The notes below the pieces were generated by a model. That model was not told the DNA's origin. It was given only the letters and a program-made list of their open reading frames with translations, and did not search any database. Source: Motiliproteus sp. MSK22-1 (GTDB lineage: Bacteria > Pseudomonadota > Gammaproteobacteria > Pseudomonadales > Balneatricaceae). From it: a DNA stretch of 43,626 bases. Both the position numbers and the translations under genes were made by a program. Within the stretch, counting starts at the first letter, position 1. Each line of letters begins with the position of its first letter. The stretch is from the NCBI RefSeq assembly GCF_001968815.1, contig NZ_MIEQ01000026.1:1-43626 (forward strand). Direction: 5' to 3'. Below are positions 25,626-35,749 of the stretch, one piece after another.

Positions 25626-27493
25626 TGGATCCCCGGATACTTAAATACTACAATCAAGAACTTCAATATATCCGCCAAATGGGTGCAGAGTTCGCTCAAG
25701 AGTACCCAAAGATTGCCGGTCGCTTAGGCCTGGAAGGGTTTGATTGTGCTGATCCGTACGTAGAAAGATTACTCGAAGGATTCGCCTTTCTTGCAGGGCG
25801 CGTGCAACTTAAATTAGATTCTGAATTTCCTCGGTTTACTCAGCATCTGCTAGAAGCAGTGTATCCTCATTATCTGGCTCCGACGCCTTCAATGACTGTT
25901 GTTCAGTTCCAGCCCGACCTTAGTGAAGCAGGCTTGGCGGAGGGATTCCCGGTCCCTAAAGGAAGCGTCATGCGTAGCCTGCTGGGGAAAAACGACCAAA
26001 CCTCCTGTGAATACCGTACCGCTAATGAGCTGGAGCTGTTCCCGCTGCAAATCACTGATATAAAATATTTAAACAGCCTCAGCGGGACTGGACTGCCAAC
26101 AGTACCAAAAGCAAAAGCAGCAATCCGGATACGGCTAGCAGTCAGCGCAGGGCTGACCTTCAATAAACTTAGCCTATCTCGACTACCGATCTACCTAAAA
26201 GGCTCAGACTCGCTGCCTATGCGGCTGTATGAACAACTGATTGGTAATTGCTTAGCAGTGATCGCTCAGCCCGCAAACCGCCCGCCACCATGGCAGCAAA
26301 TAGTCAAAGAGGCCAAAGTAACCCCTATGGGGCTTGGGGAAAATGAAACGATGCTTCCCCCAAGTCCGCGATCATTTCAAGGCTACCGCCTGCTTCATGA
26401 GTATTTTGCATTTCCTGAAAGATTCATGTTTGTCGAGCTGTCAGGTTTGGAGAGCGCACTGAAACGTTGCTCGGGCAATGAGCTGGAACTGATATTCATG
26501 TTGGATCGCGAGGATGAATTCGTTCACAAAGTATTAAGTCTGGATAATTTTGCTTTGTTTTCTGTTCCTGCCGTTAACCTGTTTCCAAAACACTGCGATC
26601 GTATCCACCTGACTAACCGCCAAAATGAACACCACCTTGTTCCAGACCGGACAAGACCAATGGACTTCGAGGTTTACTCTATTCTGGACGTCAAAGGATA
26701 CGGATCAGGAAATCAGAAGACTCAGCAGTTCCACGCTTTTTATGCATCGAACGATCTCGCTGCTCAGCACCCTGAAGAAGCTTTCTATGCAAGCCAACGA
26801 CAACCACGGGTGCTTTCCTCCAAACAAAAAATTTATGGTCCCCGATCAAGCTATATTGGCAGCGAGGTATTTATATCCCTGGTTGACTCAAAGGAGGCCC
26901 CTTACTCAACAGACCTCCGTCAGCTCGGTGTGCAAACCCTCTGTACAAACCGGGATTTACCCTTGCAAATGCCGGTGGGGAAAAGTAATACGGACTTTAC
27001 CCTGGAATCTGGCGGCCCTATTGAATCAGTTCGGTGCTTAGCAGGTCCTTCAAAGCCCAGACCCTCTTGGGCTGAAGGTGATACGACCTGGAGGCTTATC
27101 AGCCACCTTTCGTTAAACTATCTGTCGATAATTGACAGTGATGAAGAGCAAGGCGCCGCAGCATTGCGGGAACTGCTATCCTTGTACAGTGATATTGCAG
27201 AACCAGCCATCCGAAAACAAATCAGCGGTATCAAAAGCATCAGTTCCAAAGCGATTGTTCGACGGATTCCGGTACCGGGCCCAATCACCTATGGCCGGGG
27301 AGTCAGTATTGAACTGACCTTTATAGAGGGGGCTTTTGAAGGAAGTGGAGTATTTCTTCTGGGAGCTATACTCGACCAGTTTTTCGCTCGTTACGTATCC
27401 ATCAATTCCTTTACTCAAACCATTATTAAAACAGAAGAGCGCGGAGAGATCATGCAATGGCCATTACGCACAGGACAGCGACACGTGCTATAG
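25625..27493 (+). CDS. tssF: T6SS baseplate wedge protein TssF
   Basis: TssF forms the baseplate wedge with TssG. The 622-residue product has the family start MDPRILKYYNQELQYIRQMG, the EFAQEYPKIAGRLGL segment and the C-terminal GRGVSIELTFIEGAFEGSGV region. It overlaps tssE by 1 bp and tssG by 37 bp. Length is normal and the frame is intact. Confidence 0.96.
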   Translation: MDPRILKYYNQELQYIRQMGAEFAQEYPKIAGRLGLEGFDCADPYVERLLEGFAFLAGRVQLKLDSEFPRFTQHLLEAVYPHYLAPTPSMTVVQFQPDLSEAGLAEGFPVPKGSVMRSLLGKNDQTSCEYRTANELELFPLQITDIKYLNSLSGTGLPTVPKAKAAIRIRLAVSAGLTFNKLSLSRLPIYLKGSDSLPMRLYEQLIGNCLAVIAQPANRPPPWQQIVKEAKVTPMGLGENETMLPPSPRSFQGYRLLHEYFAFPERFMFVELSGLESALKRCSGNELELIFMLDREDEFVHKVLSLDNFALFSVPAVNLFPKHCDRIHLTNRQNEHHLVPDRTRPMDFEVYSILDVKGYGSGNQKTQQFHAFYASNDLAAQHPEEAFYASQRQPRVLSSKQKIYGPRSSYIGSEVFISLVDSKEAPYSTDLRQLGVQTLCTNRDLPLQMPVGKSNTDFTLESGGPIESVRCLAGPSKPRPSWAEGDTTWRLISHLSLNYLSIIDSDEEQGAAALRELLSLYSDIAEPAIRKQISGIKSISSKAIVRRIPVPGPITYGRGVSIELTFIEGAFEGSGVFLLGAILDQFFARYVSINSFTQTIIKTEERGEIMQWPLRTGQRHVL

Positions 27494-28488
27494 CCCTGCA
27501 GAATGATCTGCAGGAAGCACCTTACAAGTTCGACTTCTACGCCGCTATCAGGCAGTTTGAATGTGCTCATCCTGAATATCGCAAACTAGGCGAGTCATTA
27601 AAACCAAGTGAAGATCCACTTCGCCTTGGACAACAGCCCTCTATGGCTTTTGCCCCCTCAACTGTTTCCAATTTTGAACCGGGCAGCGAGGGACGACCAC
27701 CACGACTGGAAACGCTATTCTTCGGCCTGTTTGGTCCTAACGGCCCATTACCATTGCACTTAACAGAATATGCCCGGGATCGCCTGCACAACTCTGAAGA
27801 TCCGACACTATCCCGCTTTGCAGATGTGTTTCATCATCGCATGATGTCACTCTTCTATCGGGCTTGGGCCAATACGCAACCGACTGTTAATTTCGACCGC
27901 CCAAGTGAAGACCGGTTTTTGACTTATATTGGAGCCACCTGTGGTTACGGCATGACATCCCTTGGCAACAGAGACGAAATGCCCGACAAAGCCAAACTCT
28001 ATCATGCAGGAATTCTCTCAAGCCAAACAAAGAGCGCAGAAGGCTTAAAGATTATTATCAGTAATTTTTTTGGCCTTCCTGTTCGTATACAACAGTTTGT
28101 CGGCCACTGGATTTTTTTACCGGAAGACAGCCAGTGCCGACTGGGAGAATCACCCGAAACAGGAAGCCTTGGAATGACAACAGTGGTCGGAGCCAAAGTC
28201 TGGGACTGTCAAAGTAAATTCAGAATCCTACTGGGCCCACTCAAACTGAAAGATTTTCGGCGACTGCTGCCAACCGGAGACAGCTTCCGCCGGTTAAGAT
28301 CTATTGTCAAAAACTACATTGGTGATGAACTAAGTTGGGACTTACAGCTAATATTAGAAAAAAGCGAAGTGCCTACTCTGAAGTTGGGAGAGTCTGCACA
28401 ATTAGGATGGACAACATGGTCCAAAAGCAAACCCTTTGAAAGGGATGCAACGAATTTAATTCTTGATCCCTATATGAATCAACAATAA
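27457..28488 (+). CDS. tssG: T6SS baseplate wedge protein TssG
   Basis: TssG pairs with TssF in a 2:1 TssF:TssG wedge. The 343-residue protein has the conserved PYKFDFYAAIRQFECAHP start, the LFFGLFGPNGPLPLHLTEYA motif and the LGWTTWSKS ending. Its start lies 37 bp inside tssF. A 154-base gap with two small GC/AT stem-loops (28580-28595 and 28595-28611) separates it from clpV. Confidence 0.95.
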   Translation: MAITHRTATRAIALQNDLQEAPYKFDFYAAIRQFECAHPEYRKLGESLKPSEDPLRLGQQPSMAFAPSTVSNFEPGSEGRPPRLETLFFGLFGPNGPLPLHLTEYARDRLHNSEDPTLSRFADVFHHRMMSLFYRAWANTQPTVNFDRPSEDRFLTYIGATCGYGMTSLGNRDEMPDKAKLYHAGILSSQTKSAEGLKIIISNFFGLPVRIQQFVGHWIFLPEDSQCRLGESPETGSLGMTTVVGAKVWDCQSKFRILLGPLKLKDFRRLLPTGDSFRRLRSIVKNYIGDELSWDLQLILEKSEVPTLKLGESAQLGWTTWSKSKPFERDATNLILDPYMNQQ

Positions 28489-28642
28489 ACCAGCAGCCAA
28501 TCAGCGACCAGCGGATAAAACGTCTCTCTTGATAAGAAATAATCAGACAGAGTCGATTTAGCAGCCTTTTCCAACAAGGACCCCCTGTAAGGGGTTATCC
28601 ATTAAGGATAAGTGGTTGATTGATAACTGAGGAGACTCTGCA

Positions 28643-31456
28643 ATGTCTGAAATCAGTCGCGTAACACTATTTGGTAAACTCAATTCAGTCGGGTATAAGT
28701 CTATCGAAAGTGCCACCGTATTCTGCAAAATGCGTGGTAACCCTTACGTGGAATTGGTTCACTGGATCAATCAGATCCTGCAATTACAGAATACTGATCT
28801 GCATTGCATCGTTAAACAATTCAATATTGAACCAGCCCGCCTGGCACAGGACATAACCGCATCCCTGGATCGATTGCCACGGGGTTCAACATCTATTTCA
28901 GATCTATCTGAACACATCGAAGAAGCCGTTGAACAAGGGTGGAAATACAGCACACTGATGTTCGGTGAATCTCAGGTCCGGACAGGACACTTAATTGTCG
29001 GTATTCTCAAAACTCGTGCTCTATCTCATGCTCTACTGGGTATTTCCAAAGAGTTCAGTAAGGTAAAACTGGATACCCTGACGGATCGTTTTGATGAAGT
29101 TGTTGCCGGCTCGGCAGAAGAAGGACTGTCAGCCAGTGATGGCAGTCACCTTAGCGGAGAGCCTGGAGAAGCAAGCGGAGCCATGGCTCCATCGCAAATG
29201 GGTAAACAAGAGGCACTGGCTCAATTTACAGTAGACCTGACCGAAGATGCGCGCCAAGGGAAAATAGATCCGATTGCCGGTCGTGATGAAGAGATACGTC
29301 AGATTGTCGATATTCTCATGCGCCGTCGTCAGAATAACCCTATTCTCACCGGAGAGGCAGGTGTCGGTAAAACCGCCGTAGTTGAAGGTTTTGCGCTTCG
29401 TATTGCTTCCGGCGATGTTCCACCACCTCTGAAAGACGTCAGTCTGCGATCTCTGGATGTAGGCCTGCTGCAGGCCGGAGCAAGTATGAAAGGCGAATTT
29501 GAAAATCGCCTCAAGCAAGTCATTGAAGAAGTACAGTCATCGGAAAAACCAATAATCCTGTTTATTGATGAAGCCCATACACTGGTTGGGGCAGGCGGTG
29601 CCGCAGGCACAGGTGACGCTGCGAACCTGTTAAAACCAGCGTTGGCCCGAGGAACACTAAGGACCATCGCTGCAACAACCTGGGCTGAATATAAGAAGCA
29701 TATAGAGAAAGATCCCGCTTTAACCCGTCGTTTCCAAGTAGTTCAGGTACTGGAACCGTCTGAAGATAAAGCCCTTCTGATGATGCGCGGGTCTGCCACA
29801 GTAATGGAGAAACATCATCGGGTTCAAATTCTAGACGAAGCTTTAGAGGCTGCCGTATCCCTATCCCATCGCTACATCCCTGCCCGTCAACTTCCTGATA
29901 AATCAGTTAGTTTACTTGATACGACCTGCGCTCGGGTTGCGATAAGCCAGCATGCTGTCCCGGCAGAAGTTGATGACAGTCGTAAGAAGATCCAGGCCCT
30001 GGAAACGGAACTATCCATTATCGGTCGAGAGAAGGATGTCGGCGTAGATATTGGCGACCGACAGAATAGAGCTGAAGAAAAGCTGACTGAAGAACGCCAA
30101 CGACTGGAAGAACTCGATGAACGTTGGCAGTCGGAAAAAACTCTGGTCGACGAAATTCTGGAACTGCGTGGTCAGCTAAGAAGCCAGGATGAACCCTTGG
30201 ACGATATTGGATTAAGTTCAGCGCCCACCTCTGATGAAGCAGATCCAGCCGCTTCTTCTAAAACTGAGGAAACGTCAGTTCAACAGGAAAGCGATGCCGT
30301 TGAAGCGGGCGTGGAATCCACAGATATCAGTCCAAAAAATGAAAACAGTATATCCGATGGAAAGGATCGTGAAGCATCACTGGCGCGATTAATCGATTTG
30401 CAAGAACAACTTCATCAATTACAGGGGGAATCTCCATTAATCTTACCCACTGTTGATCTACAGGCCGTTGGCTCCGTGGTGCAAGACTGGACCGGAATTC
30501 CCGTAGGAAGAATGGTCAAGAATGAAGTTGAGACCGTTCTCAACCTTCCAAGCATATTAAAGCGTCGAATTATTGGCCAGGATCATGCTTTGGAAATGAT
30601 TGCCCGGCGTATTCAGACCTCCAGGGCCAATTTGGATAACCCTGACAAACCTATCGGCGTCTTTATGCTGGCAGGGACTTCGGGTGTTGGTAAAACCGAA
30701 AGTGCTCTGGCTCTCGCTGAAGTACTCTATGGTGGGGAGCAAAATGTTATCACCATCAACATGAGTGAATTCCAGGAAGCTCATACGGTTTCAACACTTA
30801 AAGGCGCCCCTCCAGGCTATGTTGGCTACGGCGAAGGTGGTGTTCTTACCGAAGCAGTACGTCGCAACCCATACAGCATTGTACTTCTGGACGAAGTTGA
30901 GAAAGCTCATCCCGATGTCCATGAAATTTTCTTCCAAGTGTTTGATAAAGGCAGAATGGAAGATGGTGAGGGCAGAATGATCGACTTCAAAAATACGATC
31001 ATTCTGCTAACCACCAATGCGGGTACCGACCTTATTACTAATTTGTGCAAAGACCCTGAGCTCATGCCTGAGCCGGAAGGCATCGCTAAAGCGCTTCGCG
31101 AACCATTGATGCAGATATTTCCGCCTGCGTTACTCGGACGCTTAGTCGTCATTCCCTACTATCCACTGAATGATGAAATGATAGGGGCGATTACACGCTT
31201 GCAATTAGGTCGCATCGAACGGCGAATTGCCGAGAACCACAAAGTCCCATTCAGCTTCGACGATGAAGTGGTCGCCCTCATCGCCAGTCGCTGTGAAGAG
31301 CTGGAAAGCGGGGGACGTATGATTGACTCAATACTCACTAATACCCTGCTGCCTCATATTAGTGAGCAATTCCTAACCAGAATGATGGAGAGTGAAACCA
31401 TAAGTAAGGTACATATAGGAGTCGAAGACGGTGAGTTCAGCTACGAATTTGATTAA
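28643..31456 (+). CDS. clpV: T6SS sheath-recycling AAA+ ATPase ClpV (TssH)
   Basis: ClpV hexamers disassemble contracted sheath. The 937-residue protein has the double Clp N-domain (1-165) and two AAA+ modules. These carry Walker A GEAGVGKT (237-244) with LFIDEAHTL, and GTSGVGKT (678-685) with VLLDEVEKAH. The coiled-coil middle region carries an unusual acidic Ser/Glu/Asp-rich insert at about 515-578. The start has a GAGGAGA ribosome binding site. It is the last gene of the first T6SS operon. Confidence 0.96.
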   Translation: MSEISRVTLFGKLNSVGYKSIESATVFCKMRGNPYVELVHWINQILQLQNTDLHCIVKQFNIEPARLAQDITASLDRLPRGSTSISDLSEHIEEAVEQGWKYSTLMFGESQVRTGHLIVGILKTRALSHALLGISKEFSKVKLDTLTDRFDEVVAGSAEEGLSASDGSHLSGEPGEASGAMAPSQMGKQEALAQFTVDLTEDARQGKIDPIAGRDEEIRQIVDILMRRRQNNPILTGEAGVGKTAVVEGFALRIASGDVPPPLKDVSLRSLDVGLLQAGASMKGEFENRLKQVIEEVQSSEKPIILFIDEAHTLVGAGGAAGTGDAANLLKPALARGTLRTIAATTWAEYKKHIEKDPALTRRFQVVQVLEPSEDKALLMMRGSATVMEKHHRVQILDEALEAAVSLSHRYIPARQLPDKSVSLLDTTCARVAISQHAVPAEVDDSRKKIQALETELSIIGREKDVGVDIGDRQNRAEEKLTEERQRLEELDERWQSEKTLVDEILELRGQLRSQDEPLDDIGLSSAPTSDEADPAASSKTEETSVQQESDAVEAGVESTDISPKNENSISDGKDREASLARLIDLQEQLHQLQGESPLILPTVDLQAVGSVVQDWTGIPVGRMVKNEVETVLNLPSILKRRIIGQDHALEMIARRIQTSRANLDNPDKPIGVFMLAGTSGVGKTESALALAEVLYGGEQNVITINMSEFQEAHTVSTLKGAPPGYVGYGEGGVLTEAVRRNPYSIVLLDEVEKAHPDVHEIFFQVFDKGRMEDGEGRMIDFKNTIILLTTNAGTDLITNLCKDPELMPEPEGIAKALREPLMQIFPPALLGRLVVIPYYPLNDEMIGAITRLQLGRIERRIAENHKVPFSFDDEVVALIASRCEELESGGRMIDSILTNTLLPHISEQFLTRMMESETISKVHIGVEDGEFSYEFD

Positions 31457-31816
31457 TTTTTAAAGCCAGTCGTTTGCTATGACCGTATAACTATAACTGA
31501 GCACACAGCTGAATCGTCGCTAATTTTGCTTCGGAGTTCGGAAAACACCTAATATACTGTTATAACTGGTAATGTTAGCGACTGCTGTTGCAATATAGGT
31601 AAGAGATATACCGATATAGGGTGCGATTGCTGTCTTGATAGCTGATAACAGTGTGCCCTAAACTACTTCAGGGTCTATGCAATAGACTTACATAGAAGGA
31701 TGTGTAAAAACTCAGTCAACGCTTCGATATTGGGTAAGTGCACAGCTGATAGAACGTAAAATACGAGTCTGCTAGAAAGCAGCACTACGGGATAATTGGG
31801 TCAGTCTGGTTTCAAT
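31457..31816. other. Intergenic region between clpV and tagH, probable promoter of the second T6SS operon
   Basis: 360 bases without a gene. A possible sigma-70 promoter is seen (TTGCTT 31526-31531, 18-bp spacer, TAATAT 31550-31555), which would give a leader of about 255 nt. No terminator with a T-run follows clpV, so read-through is also possible. Confidence 0.4.
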
Positions 31817-33562
31817 ATGAAATTGTTATTAACGATTGTTAGCTTTAAGGGTCAGCCACCATCATCTTCGGACTCTGTAACCTTTGATCAGTCTGGAGGT
31901 ATTGTTGGGCGAGCCAAAAACTGTGATCTTGTACTCGAAGACCCGGAAAGAACCATTTCAAGCAAACATGCACTGATTAGTCATGAAGGTGGTAGTTTCC
32001 GCATTACCGATACCAGCCTGAACGGCATCTATCTCAACAGTACTGATCAGCGACTGAGCAACGAAGGCAGTGTTGTAATCAGTCCCGGCGACCGGTTCTA
32101 TATTGGCGAGTATATTCTTGCAGCAGATATCGAAAATGATGCTGCCGGTCTGGACAGGAACCTGTCTGGTGGGGAACCTGAGCTAATCTCAGAACCCGCG
32201 GTTTCAACACCGCCTGATATAACCCCGGCACCCGCCACCTCAACGCCCTTCGAATCAAACCCTTTTGCCGATCCGGCAGAGCTATCCCCCTCTGAAGAGC
32301 TGGCCATACTGGATCCTCTCAGCGATGCAAAGTCACCGTTCCAGGATGCTGCACCGGCAAAAGAAAACGGTCAATCAGGCAGCTCAGACAGCAATGAAAT
32401 GAGTATTGATGATATCCTGCTAGGCGGTGGTGGTAATCCCCCAGCTAAACCGCTGGAGGGCGGATACTCAGAAAGTCCCTCTACACCTGCAACTGAAGCC
32501 GACCATATTGCAAGTATCAACCAGTATTTTGTACCTCCTAACAGCGTTCCAGAGGCTCCCAGCGATACCGCAGGAAACCCTCCAGATAGTGCTTCCACTG
32601 ATCAAGGAACAGATGTACCGGCTCAATCGAATGCAGTGATACCCGATTGCTGGATTGACTCGGATTCCCTGATGATGCCGCCAGCTTCAGCATCCTCTTC
32701 GGATTCCCAGCCCTTAGCCCCACAGCCGTTATCACCAAAAGAAGCTGCTCCAGAACCTGTAGAAGCACCGGTAAGTCCCTTACCTACGCCTAAGCCCTCA
32801 ACAAATAAAGCGATATCAGGGAGTGCCGACAGACCCTTACCAGCCAGTTCTCCAAAGCCACAACCAAAAGCTAGTGCAAACCTCTCTGCTGACCGGGCAC
32901 GTACATCTGTAGATAGCAATATTCCAGCTGCTCAGCAAGACGATGTTGCTGGACCAAACGCGGAGCCTGATTTAGATGCGATACGCGCATTTCTAAAAGG
33001 GGCACAGATTGAGGATATGAAACTTCCACCAGACCTGGAACGAGAATTCTTTACCTCAATGGGTAGACTCTTCAGGTTATCAGTCGCGGGATTAGTTGAA
33101 ATACTCAGAGCGCGTACCGACATTAAAAGTGCCTTCAGGATGTCGATGACTACTATCAGGCCAATAGAAAACAATCCATTGAAATTTTCGATCAACACCG
33201 ATGATGCTCTGGCTAAGTTATTGCTGAATCCAGGCGGAGCCTGCCTTCCGACTGAGCAAGCTTTCAATGAAGCCTTTGATGATATCAAAGCCCATGAACT
33301 GGCCGTTATGGCAGGAATGCAGGCAGCATTAAACGATCTGTTAAAACGCTTCGAACCCGAGGAACTTGCTGATTATTTCGAGAAAAGGGGTGGGAAGAGC
33401 CTACTCCAACAAAAAAAGTCCTGGTATTGGGATCAATATATCAAGCAACACAAAGAAATTCTGGACCGGGCTGAAGATCAATTTCAAGAACTTTTCGGTG
33501 AAGCCTTCACAACGGCCTATGAAAACCAGACAAGTAAGCTGAAGGAAACTCGCCAACAGTAG
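31817..33562 (+). CDS. tagH: T6SS FHA-domain protein TagH (Fha)
   Basis: Fha proteins read threonine phosphorylation and switch on T6SS assembly. The 581-residue protein has an N-terminal FHA domain (about 20-90, with GRAKNCDLVLED, SSKHALI and TSLNGIYLN holding the phospho-binding Arg, Ser and Asn). A long Pro/Ser/Ala-rich disordered linker (about 110-385) follows, then the T6SS-specific C-terminal domain (AIRAFLKGAQIEDM onward). A TTG 21 bases upstream is possible, but the family starts at MKLLLTIVS. It is the expected target of the kinase at 15062-16462. Confidence 0.9.
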   Translation: MKLLLTIVSFKGQPPSSSDSVTFDQSGGIVGRAKNCDLVLEDPERTISSKHALISHEGGSFRITDTSLNGIYLNSTDQRLSNEGSVVISPGDRFYIGEYILAADIENDAAGLDRNLSGGEPELISEPAVSTPPDITPAPATSTPFESNPFADPAELSPSEELAILDPLSDAKSPFQDAAPAKENGQSGSSDSNEMSIDDILLGGGGNPPAKPLEGGYSESPSTPATEADHIASINQYFVPPNSVPEAPSDTAGNPPDSASTDQGTDVPAQSNAVIPDCWIDSDSLMMPPASASSSDSQPLAPQPLSPKEAAPEPVEAPVSPLPTPKPSTNKAISGSADRPLPASSPKPQPKASANLSADRARTSVDSNIPAAQQDDVAGPNAEPDLDAIRAFLKGAQIEDMKLPPDLEREFFTSMGRLFRLSVAGLVEILRARTDIKSAFRMSMTTIRPIENNPLKFSINTDDALAKLLLNPGGACLPTEQAFNEAFDDIKAHELAVMAGMQAALNDLLKRFEPEELADYFEKRGGKSLLQQKKSWYWDQYIKQHKEILDRAEDQFQELFGEAFTTAYENQTSKLKETRQQ

Positions 33563-33634
33563 GTTTAAAACCTCTTTGATACGACCCTTAGTTGAAGTAA
33601 ACCGTAATAACGAAGAATCAGGAGTTCAAAAATC

Positions 33635-34150
33635 GTGCTTCGAACACTACCAGCAGCCCCAATGAAATATCTCGTTTTGATATTGTTTACCAGCCTGCTG
33701 AGCTTAACCGGCTGCAGCGTAAGAGACGTAATAGATGTAGTGGATTTCGTGAATGACACACCCACTCGCCTTGAATTACAAGCAAAGGCCAGTGAAGATA
33801 TAAACCCGGCTGCAGATGGCTCTGCGGCACCATTAGTCATTCTAATCTATGAACTTAGCGCTAAAAGCAAATTCGAAAGCAGCGACTTTTTCTCACTCTA
33901 CGCGGAAAAACCAGCCACTCTCGGCGATGAGATGATTGCTCGTGTAGAACAAAATATAATGCCAGGCCAGGAACTAACAATTAATCGAGAACTAAAACCC
34001 GAAACCAAATTCATCGGTTTAGTTGCAGCATTTCGAGATATAGATAACGCCAGTTGGCGACTTATTGCTCCCATAGAAGCTACAGAAAAAAATCGCATTA
34101 AAATTAATTTGGACAAAAACAGCATGGCTCTTGATTCCGAAAAAGAGTGA
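33635..34150 (+). CDS. tssJ: T6SS outer membrane lipoprotein TssJ
   Basis: TssJ anchors the TssJLM membrane complex in the outer membrane. The 171-residue protein has a signal with lipobox LTGC (Cys at about residue 26). The mature part is a beta-sandwich, with the INPAADGSAAPLVILIYELS segment and the KSKFESSDFFSLY loop typical of TssJ. The GTG at 33635 is chosen because an AGGAG lies about 10 bases upstream; the internal ATG at 33662 has no ribosome binding site. Confidence 0.92.
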   Translation: MLRTLPAAPMKYLVLILFTSLLSLTGCSVRDVIDVVDFVNDTPTRLELQAKASEDINPAADGSAAPLVILIYELSAKSKFESSDFFSLYAEKPATLGDEMIARVEQNIMPGQELTINRELKPETKFIGLVAAFRDIDNASWRLIAPIEATEKNRIKINLDKNSMALDSEKE

Positions 34151-34302
34151 TTCTAAAAAGTAGCAATTCTGAAAAAGACTCTGACTCGGACTGAAAGCAG
34201 GAATAGTTCTGGTTCGAGATAACACGATAAAAGTAGAATGTGCTATCTACCTGCATGTTTTAGAAAGTAGTATGTTAACTACTTGAAGGACTAGACATAA
34301 AT

Positions 34303-34354
34303 AGTCTTGAACAAACAAAGATAAGCAGTCTTGAACAAGCAAAGATAAACAGTC
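34303..34354 (+). repeat. 24-bp tandem repeat upstream of tssK
   Basis: Two adjacent copies (34303-34326 and 34327-34350) of a 24-bp unit beginning AGTCTTGAACAA differ at only two positions. A partial third copy (AGTC) follows. The repeat ends 55 bp before the tssK start, in the 258-bp gap after tssJ. It could be a regulatory target or a recent slippage event. Confidence 0.8.
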
Positions 34355-34408
34355 CCATGCGGCAATGTCAGCGGGTAACTGGGTACGATAATTAGCTGGG
34401 TATGAGAA

Positions 34409-35743
34409 ATGGCTTGGTATAACAAAATAATTTGGTCCGAGGGGATGTTTCTCCAACCTCACCACTTCCAGCAACATGATCGCTATCTGGAATCTATGGT
34501 GGAAGGTCGTTGCACTGCGCTTCGCACTTATTCCTGGGGAGTCCGTGAAGTATCTATCGATCAACAATTACTGACTCAAGGTAAAATAGCGTTGGCCACC
34601 TGTCTGGGTGTATTACCCGATGGAACCCCTTTTGACGCCAATGAGGATTGTGATCAGGCCCCTATTCTGGAGATTCCCGAAAACACCCGTAACAGTCTGA
34701 TTTACCTTGGATTACCTGCCCGAAGACGTAACGGTGCTGAAGTCGCGTCAGACGATAGTCAGGACAACGTTGCGCGCTATTTGGCCCGGGAAGATGAAGT
34801 CTGCGACTACAACGTAGGTTCTGATAATCATGCGCAGCTGCAAACAGGCCGGTTACGTCTTCGGTTAATGCTTGAAAGTGAAGATCGTGATGATTTTATT
34901 TGCCTGCCAGTCGCTCGTATTATCGAAATCAATGCCGATAAAAAAATCACCCTCGATGATCGATTTATTACACCCTGTTTGGATTGCAATGCATCCCCAC
35001 GATTAAGCGGTTTTCTTGAAGAACTTCAGGGATTACTCCACCACCGTGGCGAAGCACTGGCCAGTCGGATAACGGATTCAGGACAAGGTGGTTCCGCTGA
35101 AATTGCGGACTACATGATGCTACTGACGGTAAATAGACTGGAACCTCTGTTCACCCATCTTGGTTCAATCAGTGGCCTTCATCCAGAAGACTTTTATCGT
35201 ATTGGTGTCCAAACATCTGGAGAACTAACGACCTTCGCTACGGAAACGCGCCGCCCCACTCCTCTGCCCACCTACCACCACGAAGACCTGCAGAGCTGCT
35301 TTGAGCCACTGATGGAGTCGCTTCGCGGTTCTCTAAGTATGGTTATCCAACAAAATGCTGTACCTATCCCCCTCAAAGCCCATAAGTATGGCATATGGGT
35401 TGGCACAGTACCTGACCTCACGCTACTTGCAGGGGCAGATTTCATATTGGCGGTAAGTGCACAGCTTGCCAACGAACAGATTCGAAGCCGATTCCCTACA
35501 CAGGTCAAAATAGGTCCGGTGGAAAAAATAAGTCAACTGGTCAACTTACAGCTCCCCGGGATTGGCATACGTCCACTGCCAGTAGCGCCCCGACAGATAC
35601 CCTATCATGCAGGGTTTACCTATTTCGAATTGGATCGCTCCAGCGAGATGTGGGAACAGCTCAAACGCTCTGGAGGTTTCGCCTTCCATGTCAGCGGAGA
35701 GTTCCCAGGTATCAAGATGGAATTCTGGGCGATCAAGGGATGA
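34409..35743 (+). CDS. tssK: T6SS baseplate-membrane connector TssK
   Basis: TssK trimers link the baseplate wedges to the TssJLM complex. The 444-residue protein has the highly conserved start MAWYNKIIWSEGMFLQPHHF, a middle neck and head, and a closing GIKMEFWAIKG. Length is normal. The start of tssL follows its stop by 6 bp. Confidence 0.97.
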   Translation: MAWYNKIIWSEGMFLQPHHFQQHDRYLESMVEGRCTALRTYSWGVREVSIDQQLLTQGKIALATCLGVLPDGTPFDANEDCDQAPILEIPENTRNSLIYLGLPARRRNGAEVASDDSQDNVARYLAREDEVCDYNVGSDNHAQLQTGRLRLRLMLESEDRDDFICLPVARIIEINADKKITLDDRFITPCLDCNASPRLSGFLEELQGLLHHRGEALASRITDSGQGGSAEIADYMMLLTVNRLEPLFTHLGSISGLHPEDFYRIGVQTSGELTTFATETRRPTPLPTYHHEDLQSCFEPLMESLRGSLSMVIQQNAVPIPLKAHKYGIWVGTVPDLTLLAGADFILAVSAQLANEQIRSRFPTQVKIGPVEKISQLVNLQLPGIGIRPLPVAPRQIPYHAGFTYFELDRSSEMWEQLKRSGGFAFHVSGEFPGIKMEFWAIKG

Positions 35744-35749
35744 TCAACC

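Noticed and set aside
28580-28611. Small stem-loops between tssG and clpV as a terminator
   Set aside because: The arms are only 5-6 bp, adjoin each other and lack a T-run; they are too weak to call.
32623-33288. Two open frames of about 100 codons antisense to tagH
   Set aside because: Low-complexity Gly/Ala/Ser translations mirror the Pro/Ser/Ala-rich linker and C-terminal part of tagH.
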